A stretch of DNA of 64,000 bases from an uncultured Schlesneria sp. (GTDB lineage: Bacteria > Planctomycetota > Planctomycetia > Planctomycetales > Planctomycetaceae): assembly GCA_903904835.1 (NCBI GenBank), contig CAIVEI010000113.1:38143-102142 (forward strand), written 5' to 3'. Positions 38,318 through 46,862 of the stretch are shown in pieces. Numbering within the stretch: the stretch's first letter is position 1; each line of letters begins with the position of its first letter. A model generated the notes under the pieces. It searched no databases, was not told the DNA's origin, and worked only from the letters and a program-made list of their open reading frames with translations. The position numbers and the translations under genes were made by a program.

Positions 38318-38670
38318 CGCCACGGATCAGCCCGCAGCGATTGATGGCTGCGGGGGCGATCCGTAATTCGTTCCAAAATGTCAAAGATCAATTACCGCTG
38401 TTAGGTTTTGACTTCGGAAATCCAGACGAGCCACAAGCCGTAGAATGGGCTTCAGCCCGTTCAAAATAGCCGCTTGCGCCGTCTAGAGACCCACACGACC
38501 AGTATCGACACCATGTGATGCTGGCAGCATTGGTCAAACGTGATTCCTCGCCGATATCCTGGCTTTCTCCAAAAACGACATAAAACTACAAAATTATTTG
38601 CTGCGAGTCAATTGAAAAGTCGAGACACTTTCTTAACGTTTGGAAGGTGCTCATGAGCGTCGATTTTTCG
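38318..38670. repeat. long inverted repeat, copy B non-array part
   Basis: This stretch matches the reverse complement of about 18530-18893. It includes CCACGGATCAGCCCGC, GGGGGCGATCCGTAATTCGT, the REP-like palindrome TAGAATGGGCTTCAGCCCGT (38441-38460) and TTTGGAAGGTGCTCATGAGC (38639-38658). A short ATG frame starting at 38653 has a good-looking Shine-Dalgarno sequence. It is not preserved in copy A, where the equivalent frame stops after 15 codons. Confidence 0.7.
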
Positions 38671-39792
38671 GCCGCTGCCGATTGCCATTATAAACGTGAT
38701 CGAGTTGTTTTTCGTCGCGGAACAGCAGCGCCACGAATATCACCTGCATCGAAATGTCGCCCTTCAGTAACGAATTCGAGCCTGGTTCTTCGTCCCCTTG
38801 GGACGCCCGACAATAGCCTACCGCTTCAGCGGTGGGTCAGCGGCAGGCGAAAACGTTGAGTCCCGAAAGGGACGACAGATCACGAACAATTCTCGCGGAG
38901 AGATACTCTCTGGTTGCCGCCAGGACAGAAGTAAAGAGAGAGCCTTGCGGTCAGGGCACGTTCGTCAGTTCCCGGTCTTCCACGGCTCAGGTGACTTCGT
39001 GATCTTCGGGAAACTCGATGCCTCACCCAAGTCGTTCGCGGCAATGGTTTTACTGGCACTTTTAGAAGTTTTTTCACACCGATCCCTGCCACAAGGAAGT
39101 CTGTTTAACGCGTTTGAGTGCCGTTAAATTTGAGGTGTTCTGTCATTTGATTCCTCTATCTATCCCGCATGCAATAGAACTGTCAACGCAGCCATTCATT
39201 CGAACTTTCAGAGAGTTCCCATGGCACGGTTGGCCCGCGTGTACGTCAAAGTCTTTGCTCCTGATGAAATTGCTACTGTTCCTGTCATGAACCACGCCTT
39301 CGGCGTGAAAGCAGAAGGTTGAGAGCCGCCACAGGCGGTTCGCCACGCGATTCCGGTCCATGTACCAAAACCCTTGGCGACGCTTCCCATGTCAAGTTGC
39401 TCAAGCGTCGAAAGTCGCAATCCAAACGAGACCCCACCCCCTTCACTGTTTGGACCGAACACAAGGGTGGTTAACGGGCCTTTGCCCTGGTCGCCGAGAA
39501 TCAGTGTCTCAATTCCGGCTGGTGATCGCCAAGGCGGGAAACGAGTCGACTTTAACTTCGCGACATCGCGTGGTGGATGCGTTCGCGGTCCGCCAGTCCG
39601 AAGCTGCAGAGTTGTCGCCGAGCAGACCCTGGGTTGGCTGACGCCCGAGGATGAAATACGGGGTTCGAATTCGGATGTCCGCCTCGTAAACGGCGCCGTC
39701 GAATCTTGCAATCGCAATAGAATTCGCCGATGATCAATTATGTTGCTGTACACGAGGGTGAGTGAATGATCTCAACATAGAGAGTTCCCTTC
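38671..39792. other. repeat-poor remainder of the 2.4-kb gap
   Basis: The region holds small palindromes such as CACGCCTTCGGCGTG near 39295 and fragments of the type GTCCCGAAAGGGACGAC near 38860. Overlapping open frames on both strands (e.g. 39208-39753 minus, 39374-39733 plus) have no recognisable domain or start signal. They may be decayed coding sequence but I cannot support a gene. Confidence 0.4.
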
Positions 39793-41883
39793 ATGGAATG
39801 CCCTTCTGATGAAGACTTCGAATGCTTCCTGAGCGATCCGTCGAATTCAAGCGAAATCGTCGGCCATCTGGCTCATTGCCGCGAGTGTCAGCACCGTCTC
39901 AATCGTTTTGATTCCGCTCCGAATCTGGATGCGATACGCCTCAGCTTGTCCAATCACATCCATGGAACGATACCTCATCACATCCATGGAACGATACCTC
40001 AACCAAATTCAACACTTACCAGAAGATCACCATCACTTTTCGATGCAGAAACGCGCGTTTACGATCAACAGGTGATCCGCCGAATCGGGCAGTACGATTT
40101 GTACCGCAAGATTGGACGAGGGGGTGGCGGCGAGGTCTTTGAAGCGATTCATATTCGCTTGCGTTGCCGCAGGGCAGTGAAACTGCTTGCCAGCAAGGAT
40201 TCTGGTGATGAACTTATTCGTCGGCGTTTTTTTCGAGAAATGGAATCGATCGGGCAACTCAATCATCCGCATATCGTTCAGGCACATGATGCTGGTGAAG
40301 TCGACGGCACACTTTATTTGGCGATGGAACTCATTGACGGAGACAACATTGAATCGCTAGCCCGCCGAATCGGTCCACTTCCGGTTCCCGAAGCGTGTGA
40401 AATCATTCGACAGGCCGCAGTTGGACTTCAGCATATTTTCGAAAGTGGACTCGTCCATCGCGATATCAAACCATCGAATCTGCTCATGTCCGGCACCCAA
40501 CTCAAAATTGCCGACTTGGGTCTGGCCCTTCTCCAACGTCAGGCCCCCGAGGACGATCGCCTCACGGGGGAGCATATGGTGATCGGGACTGCGGATTATA
40601 TGGCACCAGAACAATGCAGCGGCGCGCAAGACATCGATATCCGAGCCGACCTGTACAGCCTGGGATGCACGCTTTTCCGGCTACTGTCAGGACATCCTCC
40701 TTATCAATCTGTAGACAACCCCACTCCGTTGCGGAAGATGTGGGCTCATCAGAATCTTTCCGTCCCTGAATTTCCACAGAGCCGAAGCGATATCCCCGAA
40801 GGCCTGCGTGCCATCGTGCGAAAACTCACTGCCAAAGATCGAGATCAACGCTACGGCGAGCCAAAGGAACTCGTGGAAGCGCTGTCCCCCTATTGCCAGC
40901 CTCTCGATGTTTTGTCGCGGTCGCAATCGACGCCGGCCCTGTTTCAAATGGTTGACCGAGGCTCAACGGCCGGTGGGCGAACGACGTTTCGGGTAAGCCC
41001 ATCGGTTTTGCCAAACGTCACCGTAATTCTGTCACGACTTGTCTCACGCTTGCCAAACTCAACTCATTTAAACGCATTACTGATTTGTGGCATTCTCATT
41101 TTTGGCTGGCTGGGAATTAAGAGTTTTGGTTTTCTCGGGCATGCCAATCGACTTGGCAATCCCAACGAATCGAGTTCCGGCGACCGCGATGAAAATGGCC
41201 AAAGAAACGCGCCAATCACCCCCTTAGGTCTACAGGATGAACAACCTCTGGAGCCGATCGCGAGAAAATGGCGGGATGTTTTTGGGGTCAGCCCCACCGA
41301 GATCAACTGGCCCGGCCGAACCGGCTTGGGAACGTGGCGGATTGACGAGGATTTGAAGGCATTAGTATTCCAAACGCCCGACAGCCTGAGGTTCGTGAAA
41401 CTGGGGGAACTCGGGCCCGATCAGACAGGATTTCACCTCGGTGTCGACATCCGCGCACAGGCAGATGATTCCGATTTTGGCTTTTTCCTGGGGTTTCAGG
41501 CAGATCAGGCTGACCAGACGAACAGCTGGCAATTTCAGTCGATTGAATTACACTGGCCACCGATATTAAATCCCGAGCCGAGTTCATACATTCGAAGATA
41601 TCTTGCGAAGTTAAATTCTCGGGATAGTCAGACAACTGGAGATCGAAATTATTCTAAGCGGTTTTTAATTCACCCTGCTCCGGCAAAGCTTCGGCTAGAA
41701 ATAACCGTCTTGCCAAATCGAATTAATCTAATAAGTATTTATAATGATTCGATCGAGGAACTCTGCAGTCAAGAACTGAACGGCGCCTACCAGGATTGGG
41801 AATACAAGGGAAAGTTCGGATTTTTTGCTCGCAACGGTACGGTTTATTTCAGTAACCCTGTTTTTGAAAGGATTCAGAAATGA
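39793..41883 (+). CDS. membrane Ser/Thr protein kinase with N-terminal zinc-finger
   Basis: The 696-residue protein opens with an anti-sigma-like finger (H25-x3-C29-x2-C32). A protein kinase domain spans about 95-365: glycine loop IGRGGGGEVFEA, VK lysine in RRAVKLL, catalytic HRDIKPSNLL, DLG in place of DFG, and GTADYMAPEQ. A membrane helix lies at about 430-450 (LLICGILIFGWLGIKSFGFL). The extracytoplasmic C terminus is beta-rich and DUF1080/LamG-like. Between finger and kinase a 24-bp duplication gives HIHGTIP twice. It overlaps the poly-serine protein gene by ATGA, so the pair is co-translated. No sigma gene is adjacent. Confidence 0.92.
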   Translation: MECPSDEDFECFLSDPSNSSEIVGHLAHCRECQHRLNRFDSAPNLDAIRLSLSNHIHGTIPHHIHGTIPQPNSTLTRRSPSLFDAETRVYDQQVIRRIGQYDLYRKIGRGGGGEVFEAIHIRLRCRRAVKLLASKDSGDELIRRRFFREMESIGQLNHPHIVQAHDAGEVDGTLYLAMELIDGDNIESLARRIGPLPVPEACEIIRQAAVGLQHIFESGLVHRDIKPSNLLMSGTQLKIADLGLALLQRQAPEDDRLTGEHMVIGTADYMAPEQCSGAQDIDIRADLYSLGCTLFRLLSGHPPYQSVDNPTPLRKMWAHQNLSVPEFPQSRSDIPEGLRAIVRKLTAKDRDQRYGEPKELVEALSPYCQPLDVLSRSQSTPALFQMVDRGSTAGGRTTFRVSPSVLPNVTVILSRLVSRLPNSTHLNALLICGILIFGWLGIKSFGFLGHANRLGNPNESSSGDRDENGQRNAPITPLGLQDEQPLEPIARKWRDVFGVSPTEINWPGRTGLGTWRIDEDLKALVFQTPDSLRFVKLGELGPDQTGFHLGVDIRAQADDSDFGFFLGFQADQADQTNSWQFQSIELHWPPILNPEPSSYIRRYLAKLNSRDSQTTGDRNYSKRFLIHPAPAKLRLEITVLPNRINLISIYNDSIEELCSQELNGAYQDWEYKGKFGFFARNGTVYFSNPVFERIQK
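39955..40002 (+). repeat. 24-bp tandem duplication within the kinase gene
   Basis: CACATCCATGGAACGATACC plus TCAT/TCAA is repeated at 39955-39978 and 39979-40002 with one difference. It duplicates eight residues (HIHGTIPH/HIHGTIPQ) in the linker between finger and kinase domain and keeps the frame. It looks recent. Confidence 0.85.
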
Positions 41884-42419
41884 AAATTCAATTCGACGGA
41901 TCAACGATTCAGCTCGACGTCTCCCTGCGAATTCCAATGAAAGGCATTAATCTTGTCTCGAGTGACCTTGATGATGTTTCAAGTGATGGGCCGACGATTA
42001 CGTGCAATTCAACCGGAACGGCGTATATTATTTCAGTGCAGACACCAGTGAGTGGCGGCCTTATTTGGATTAAAGTTTATAATACTGACACGGCCATTGT
42101 ATCGTTGAACCCGTTTGACGCTGGCGGAACACTAATTGCTGCTGATGGTACTCTTGCTGCGGGGCCATTAGGTTTCCCCTATCCGGGTGCTACGTCTTTG
42201 AATATCCCTGTTGCCATGTTCCTGACGAGTGGCATTAAAGCGGCTGTCTGGACCTTGCCAACAAACCAGGATTTTTCCGGTCCGCAAAGTTCACTATTTC
42301 ACATGCCTTGCCCCCCATCGAGCAGTTCATCGTCAAGCTCCAGCAGCAGTTCTTCCTCAAGCTCCAGCAGCAGTTCTTCCATGAGCTCACGCAGCTCCAT
42401 GTCAAGTTCCGACAACTGA
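41880..42419 (+). CDS. poly-serine-tailed protein coupled to kinase
   Basis: The 179-residue protein has a beta-rich domain of about 140 residues (MKIQFDGSTIQLDVSLRIPM, VKVYNTDTAIVSLNPFDAGG-like strands). A Cys-Pro-Pro hinge follows at 144-146, then 21 consecutive serines (147-167) and a tail of further Ser with single Met and Arg residues. No signal peptide is visible. The serine codons are mixed (AGC, AGT, TCA, TCC, TCT, TCG), although one 24-nt block is exactly duplicated at 42333-42356 and 42357-42380. It starts in the stop codon of the kinase gene. I recognise no family; the tail is a plausible target for phosphorylation or glycosylation. Confidence 0.8.
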   Translation: MKIQFDGSTIQLDVSLRIPMKGINLVSSDLDDVSSDGPTITCNSTGTAYIISVQTPVSGGLIWIKVYNTDTAIVSLNPFDAGGTLIAADGTLAAGPLGFPYPGATSLNIPVAMFLTSGIKAAVWTLPTNQDFSGPQSSLFHMPCPPSSSSSSSSSSSSSSSSSSSSSMSSRSSMSSSDN

Positions 42420-42520
42420 ATATCAAGATTCAGCCATGAATTGCGGCGCTTCAAAGAAACAGAAACTTCGCCATATTCTGGGCAACGAACGAAAATATCT
42501 GAAGATTTCGACAAGCCTTA

Positions 42521-42555
42521 GGCGCCGCAAAGAAGGATGGCTTTTTTGCGGCGCC
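42521..42555. terminator. strong stem-loop between convergent genes
   Basis: GGCGCCGCAAA (42521-42531) pairs perfectly with TTTGCGGCGCC (42545-42555) around a 13-nt loop that includes part of a T-run. It lies 100 bp past the poly-serine gene and 50 bp past the stop of the convergent glycosyltransferase gene. It is probably a shared transcription end, though the T-run after the stem is poor. Confidence 0.6.
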
Positions 42556-42607
42556 GCTATTTTGTAAGTGCTCACCACGCTTCATGCTGTGCGACTTGTC
42601 TGAAACT

Positions 42608-43585
42608 TTAGTTGTGAGAGAATTTCAATGCCCCGCCTTCGTAGTAAAGTTCAATTCGACGTATCACATCTTCGGCTCGCAGCATATCCATGCACTTCGG
42701 AATCTTCAGGTCTGTTGAGATCGTAACAGGATTGACGCACAGATCATCGTCTTTTGGGTCACCATCACCCACCGGTTGACATCGTGACTTCCAGCACCCA
42801 CCCTGGTCACAGCAAAGTAGTGCACCGTTAGAACTCAGATACTGATGGTGTGGGTAAGCTTCCCATTGCGCCGGTTCACGTCCACCAGCAACGACGACAC
42901 AGGCTCGATTTTTTGGCTTGCCCGATTTGGTTTCGACGGCAGCCGCAAGATGCATGGCTAAGGTTACCGGACACAGCACGCCGTCGGAGTGATAAACCAG
43001 CCTTACGAACTGCCGTATGTCGGTTTTACCGACCAACGAAATTACGTTTTGCAACGGGGGATGCCAGTGGTTGCGTTCTCCGCATTGCACAAATTGAATT
43101 CGACCAGCGAAATAGTCGACCACCTTTTGGAAAGAAGCGGGGTTCCACCACTTTGCGGTGAAATCAAACTTTCCCCCTGCCATCACAATCCAGAAGTTCC
43201 CCTGAAATCCCAGTTCCTGGACCTGGGACATCCATTGCTTTTCGCTATCGGCAAGATGGATGTCTCCTTTGAAATCTGTGACGGGAATTTTGACGCCGAG
43301 TTGTTCTTCGAGATATTGAGTGAAGCCGTGAATGAAATGATAGGGCCGGGTATTACTCTGATGAATCAGAGGGTAATGCATCTCAATCACTCGCACGTTC
43401 GAGTCGTTCTCGTTCAGCGGCGTGATGTATGGGTTGTTCTCCCACAACGAATGAGCGGTCGTTCGCACATCGGTCAGGTACATACCGGGAAATGCGCGAT
43501 GGAGATCGCGTACGGCCGCCGTCAACATGACCGTATCACCAGGACTCAAATAGCTACGTAAAATGAGTTTTTGAACCGGATTCAT
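42608..43585 (-). CDS. GT9-like glycosyltransferase with Cys-rich C terminus
   Basis: The 325-residue protein resembles ADP-heptose:LPS heptosyltransferases (GT9): SPGDTVMLTAAVRDLHRAFP is the N-terminal donor-fold signature, WIVMAGGKFDFTAKWWNP and DGVLCPVTLAMHLAAAVE are GT-B C-terminal elements. The C terminus holds six cysteines (258, 259, 264, 269, 283, 298) in CCDQGGCWKSRC, LC and PKCMDML contexts. Bacterial autotransporter heptosyltransferases (Aah/TibC) also have a Cys-based iron site near their C terminus and modify protein serines; similarity here is by pattern only. It lies 23 bp downstream of the double methyltransferase, same operon. Confidence 0.82.
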   Translation of the reverse strand: MNPVQKLILRSYLSPGDTVMLTAAVRDLHRAFPGMYLTDVRTTAHSLWENNPYITPLNENDSNVRVIEMHYPLIHQSNTRPYHFIHGFTQYLEEQLGVKIPVTDFKGDIHLADSEKQWMSQVQELGFQGNFWIVMAGGKFDFTAKWWNPASFQKVVDYFAGRIQFVQCGERNHWHPPLQNVISLVGKTDIRQFVRLVYHSDGVLCPVTLAMHLAAAVETKSGKPKNRACVVVAGGREPAQWEAYPHHQYLSSNGALLCCDQGGCWKSRCQPVGDGDPKDDDLCVNPVTISTDLKIPKCMDMLRAEDVIRRIELYYEGGALKFSHN

Positions 43586-43608
43586 TTGATATATGCAGGC
43601 TGCTGAAA

Positions 43609-44913
43609 TTACAGAACGCGAAAGTACGGGGTATCGCGAGAAATGTCTTTACGTCGATACACTTTCGCGGGATGAGGTATCGAACCAGCCGGACACCCTG
43701 CCGCCGTGACCATGTCTCGAACAATCGGAGGCGATTCATCAAGGTCAAAAAGATCCCCTTCGTCGTCGAATAGCCGGGTGATTTCTTTCCGCAAATTGAC
43801 CCCAAGGCAAGCATCGTCGAAAAACCCCTGTGGATGACCAAGTGCCATTCGATAATCCGAGGAGCAACAAACAAATTTTCCATCGGGCCGGAGGAAAAAA
43901 TGAATCCGTTCAAGGACGTGTCGCAATTCAATGGCGGCGACGTGCTGCAGGACGTAGACGGAATAAACGAAATCGAAGCTTTCGAACAGATCCCACGGCA
44001 GCATCGGAACAAACCGGGAATCGTTGACGTACTCGCGGGCAAGTCGCAATTTGTCTGGGGAAGCGTCGACTCCCAGGATTCGTATTTTATCGTTCAGTCC
44101 TAGAATCGCTTTAGAAAGACGTCCAATCCCGCAACCGTAGTCGACAATCGTGGCCGCGTCAGTCGGAATGTGCGATGCAATCTTTTGTGCAAACGCTGGC
44201 GTCTCCTGTTCCCATCGCTCGAGATACGAGTGACCGTTACAGTCACCAACCGCAGCTTGCATTCCTTCCTGGATGGAAGAGACGTGAAATCTCGGTATGT
44301 CGATTGTCGGTTTCGACGGTTCCTGCCGATGCTCGATTTTGGCGGGGGGAGGAAAGAACAGGATATGACCGCGAAAACTTGGAATGACTCGGGCGGTCCA
44401 ACCACGATTGTTCGACAACCATTTCAACGCGGCATTCATTACCGATGGGTAAAACCCAACGTCATCGAGAACGATCATCCCGTTTTCGGCGACGTGTGAT
44501 TGAACCAGTTGCAGGTCGTGCAGGGCACCTGCTTCCGTGTGATCGCCATCCACATGAATTAAATCGAACCGTTCATCGGTCGGAAGGCGGGAGAGTTGCT
44601 GGCTGTCGAGTTTCCAGATCGAGAAACGGTCCGTGGCAATGACCTTGGACAGCGTGGCACGCAATTCATCGACCGTCACACCATAGGACTCATTATCGAT
44701 TGAAACGACCCGATCGATGGAGTCTGTCGCGAGCAACATGGCCGCCAGCGAGTAACCGCGTCGACTTCCGATTTCCAGGATTCGACGGGGTCGGAAATAT
44801 TGGGCATACGCCGCATACCATTCATAATATGTCCCCGAATGAATGTAGTCTGCCGCGCGATCTTCCTGATGCACGAGTGGGAGCAGTGCATTAATAATGG
44901 GGACTGGTTTCAT
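43609..44913 (-). CDS. double SAM-dependent methyltransferase fusion
   Basis: The 434-residue protein contains two class I methyltransferase modules. Module one (about 35-180) has ILEIGSRRGYSLAAMLLA (motif I), then DLIHVDGDHTEAGAL and VLDDVGF, like Methyltransf_24 proteins. Module two (about 255-365) has ATIVDYGCGIGRLSKAILGL (motif I), VDASPDKLRLA and SVYVLQHVAAIELRHVLERI, like small-molecule methyltransferases. Substrates are unknown; co-transcription with the glycosyltransferase suggests methylated sugars or glycans. The start at 44913 fits MKPVPIINALLPLVHQEDRA. Confidence 0.85.
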   Translation of the reverse strand: MKPVPIINALLPLVHQEDRAADYIHSGTYYEWYAAYAQYFRPRRILEIGSRRGYSLAAMLLATDSIDRVVSIDNESYGVTVDELRATLSKVIATDRFSIWKLDSQQLSRLPTDERFDLIHVDGDHTEAGALHDLQLVQSHVAENGMIVLDDVGFYPSVMNAALKWLSNNRGWTARVIPSFRGHILFFPPPAKIEHRQEPSKPTIDIPRFHVSSIQEGMQAAVGDCNGHSYLERWEQETPAFAQKIASHIPTDAATIVDYGCGIGRLSKAILGLNDKIRILGVDASPDKLRLAREYVNDSRFVPMLPWDLFESFDFVYSVYVLQHVAAIELRHVLERIHFFLRPDGKFVCCSSDYRMALGHPQGFFDDACLGVNLRKEITRLFDDEGDLFDLDESPPIVRDMVTAAGCPAGSIPHPAKVYRRKDISRDTPYFRVL

Positions 44914-45237
44914 GAAGGGGCTCTAAAGGCAGAATTCAAATGAGACAGTTCAAAACGGCAATGGACCGAATATTACCTTGTCGGTTTGCAACGTCTACGT
45001 CAGAGCTGCGAAGAAAGTTCCTGAATCGAAGGGTTTTCTGAATCGCGAAAAAAGGAGCCGAATTCCAACAAATCGACGAAATGTGATTTCAATTTTTGCT
45101 TGAGAAAAAGAGGTGACAAGCGCCGGGGAACTTTTTTAATCTCATAAACCGAAAACGCGTTCTGGGACGGTTCGATGCCTGTTATTATCTCGCGTACCGC
45201 AATTGAAGGACAAATCTCACAAGCTGCGCAGGTGCCG
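44914..45237. other. divergent intergenic region
   Basis: This 324-bp gap lies between the divergent methyltransferase and YCII genes. I see no repeat, RNA gene or clear promoter box. A frame extending the YCII gene upstream to 45175 is possible but lacks a ribosome binding site. Confidence 0.45.
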
Positions 45238-45537
45238 ATGAACGATTATCTCTTCTTGATGCACAACGACGTCACGGACGATAGCCGCAGTCGTGACAAT
45301 GATTGGGCCGCCTATATTTCGAAACTCCAACAGGCGGGAGTCTTCCAGGGGGGAAGCGCCATCGGCGATGGTGTTTGTATGACGAAGAATGGCACGCCGC
45401 CTCGTATTACAACGCAGCTATCTGGTTTCATCCGAGTACAAGCGGAAAGCTTGAGCAAGGCACAGCAGTTGGTGCAGGGCAACCCCGTATTTGAAGCGGG
45501 TGGAACCGTCGAGATACGGGAGCTGCCGAAAACGTAG
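45238..45537 (+). CDS. YCII-related (DGPF) family protein
   Basis: The 99-residue protein opens MNDYLFLMHNDVTDDSRSRD, matching the K-Y-L-L-L-M start of YCII/DGPF-domain proteins. It keeps GVFQGGSAIGDGV and the later GFIRVQAESLSKAQQLVQGN. YCII proteins form small ferredoxin-like barrels; some are degradative-pathway enzymes, others are linked to ECF sigma factors. No sigma gene is next to it. The upstream ATG at 45175 would add 21 residues of unconserved sequence, so I prefer 45238 (AGGTG upstream). Confidence 0.75.
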   Translation: MNDYLFLMHNDVTDDSRSRDNDWAAYISKLQQAGVFQGGSAIGDGVCMTKNGTPPRITTQLSGFIRVQAESLSKAQQLVQGNPVFEAGGTVEIRELPKT

Positions 45538-45549
45538 GTCGAGCCACAA

Positions 45550-45616
45550 GCCGTAGCTGCGGCTTCCAGCCGCAGAAGTCAAAAAACCACGGAGGCTGGA
45601 AGCCTCGGCTACGAAG
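45550..45616. repeat. paired palindromic repeat (GCGGCTTCCAGCCGC)
   Basis: CCGTAGCTGCGGCTTCCAGC and, 40 bp further, GGAGGCTGGAAGCCTCGGCT form two palindromes in opposite sense. The same pair recurs at 48024-48085. It directly follows the YCII stop codon. Confidence 0.65.
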
Positions 45617-45751
45617 AATGACAATCGACACTGCGCTTTAGTGTTGCCTGACAGGTAGCTCTTGAGTTGCACACTTTTGGTCAACAATTCATGCTGTCGG
45701 ACTGATGGAAGCTGACATTAATGAGCCACATTGGATTTTTGGGAACAAAGC

Positions 45752-46561
45752 GTGAGTGACGTATTGGCGGGTAAGGTTGCATTGGTGACGGGTGCCGGGC
45801 GAGGTTTGGGTCGGGCATTCGCTGAAAAATTGGCTGCAATGGGATGTGCCGTTGGCATCCACGGCATGCGTGAGAACGGCCCGGCAGAGTTTGGCGAAGG
45901 GACGACGCTCACCGATACGGCGCGCGAAATCGGCGAAACTTACGGAGTTCGCACGGTACGAGTTCTCGGCGATCTGACTCAGTACTCGGAAGTTGAACGG
46001 GTTGTCAGCGAAGTCACGCAGGCGCTCGGTCCCATTTCCATCCTCGTTCATAATGCCGGCGGCGACATCGCCGCTGCGGGTGGCAAGCCCAACCCGAACG
46101 ATGCCGTGATGATCAAGGAAATTGACGTTCGAGCCGTTCTCGATCGAAACCTGATGAGTACGATCTACACGTGTCAGCACGTCGCTCGCGGCATGATGGA
46201 ACGCCGCTGGGGACGGATCGTGACGATCAGCTCCATTTCCGCCTTTAAAGGAAGCGACACAAGTTGCATTTATTCGACGGCGAAAGCCGCAGTTGTCGAA
46301 TACACTCGATGTCTTGCCGTCGAACTTCGTCCTTATAATATTACCGCGAACACGCTGGCACCCGGCGATACGCGAACGGGACGATTCCTCGGCACTCGAA
46401 AGGTTGCCGAAGACCGACTGGTCACCGATGGAACGCTCGATCGGATCGGTCTTGTCGACGAAGTGGCTCGCGTGGTGGAAGTCTTCGCCGGACCGCTGGG
46501 TGATTTTATCACCGGCCAGGCCTTGCGAGTCGACGGCGGTAGTCAGTGCTGGCCAGCTTAA
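45752..46561 (+). CDS. short-chain dehydrogenase/reductase (SDR)
   Basis: The 269-residue enzyme has the classical SDR motifs: Rossmann TGAGRGLG (near residue 15), NAGGD, catalytic Ser in TISSISAFKGSDT and YxxxK in CIYSTAKAA. The C terminus ITGQALRVDGG is typical of FabG-like SDRs. It uses NAD(P)H to oxidise or reduce a small alcohol or ketone, unspecified. I chose the GTG at 45752, 7 nt after GGGA; a TTG at 45731 is also possible. Confidence 0.9.
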   Translation: MSDVLAGKVALVTGAGRGLGRAFAEKLAAMGCAVGIHGMRENGPAEFGEGTTLTDTAREIGETYGVRTVRVLGDLTQYSEVERVVSEVTQALGPISILVHNAGGDIAAAGGKPNPNDAVMIKEIDVRAVLDRNLMSTIYTCQHVARGMMERRWGRIVTISSISAFKGSDTSCIYSTAKAAVVEYTRCLAVELRPYNITANTLAPGDTRTGRFLGTRKVAEDRLVTDGTLDRIGLVDEVARVVEVFAGPLGDFITGQALRVDGGSQCWPA

Positions 46562-46731
46562 CTGCGGCGCTTGTGTCAGAGTAAATCGCTGACTCGAGCT
46601 TGGGAAGTATAGTGCCCCAATGCCCGCAACCCAGTGGGAGCGCGGGAGCCTCGTGCTGGCCTGATGAAAATGCCAAACCGGCGTAAAGTAATCCTGTTGC
46701 GCCTTATTAACATAAATGCGGCCGAAACACC

Positions 46732-46833
46732 GGGTGGCACGGTTTTGGAGTCTTCGACAAGGCCGTGTCTTCATGTTTTAATAAAGTCTCCGAAGAGCAC
46801 GGCCTTTCCGAAGACGGTAAAACCGTGCCACCC
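46732..46833. repeat. 36-bp-arm inverted repeat (GGGTGGCACGGTTTT)
   Basis: Arms 46732-46767 and 46798-46833 pair at about 30 of 36 positions around a 30-nt spacer. Both outer ends are GGGTGGCACGGTTTT. It occupies much of the 301-bp gap 46562-46862 between SDR and lipoprotein genes and resembles a small non-autonomous mobile element. Confidence 0.75.
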
Positions 46834-46862
46834 TTATCGCTGATCAGGAAAGAGATAACGCT

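Noticed and set aside
38653..38859. Small ATG frame with GGAAGG upstream in the inverted repeat
   Set aside because: The equivalent frame in the other repeat copy ends after 15 codons with different residues, so protein conservation is absent.
39208..39753. 181-codon minus-strand frame and overlapping plus-strand frames
   Set aside because: No ribosome binding site, no recognisable domain, and overlapping frames on both strands have similar low-complexity composition. Possibly decayed coding DNA, but not supportable as a gene.
45175..45237. Upstream ATG extending the YCII gene
   Set aside because: No ribosome binding site there, and the conserved YCII start begins at the later ATG.
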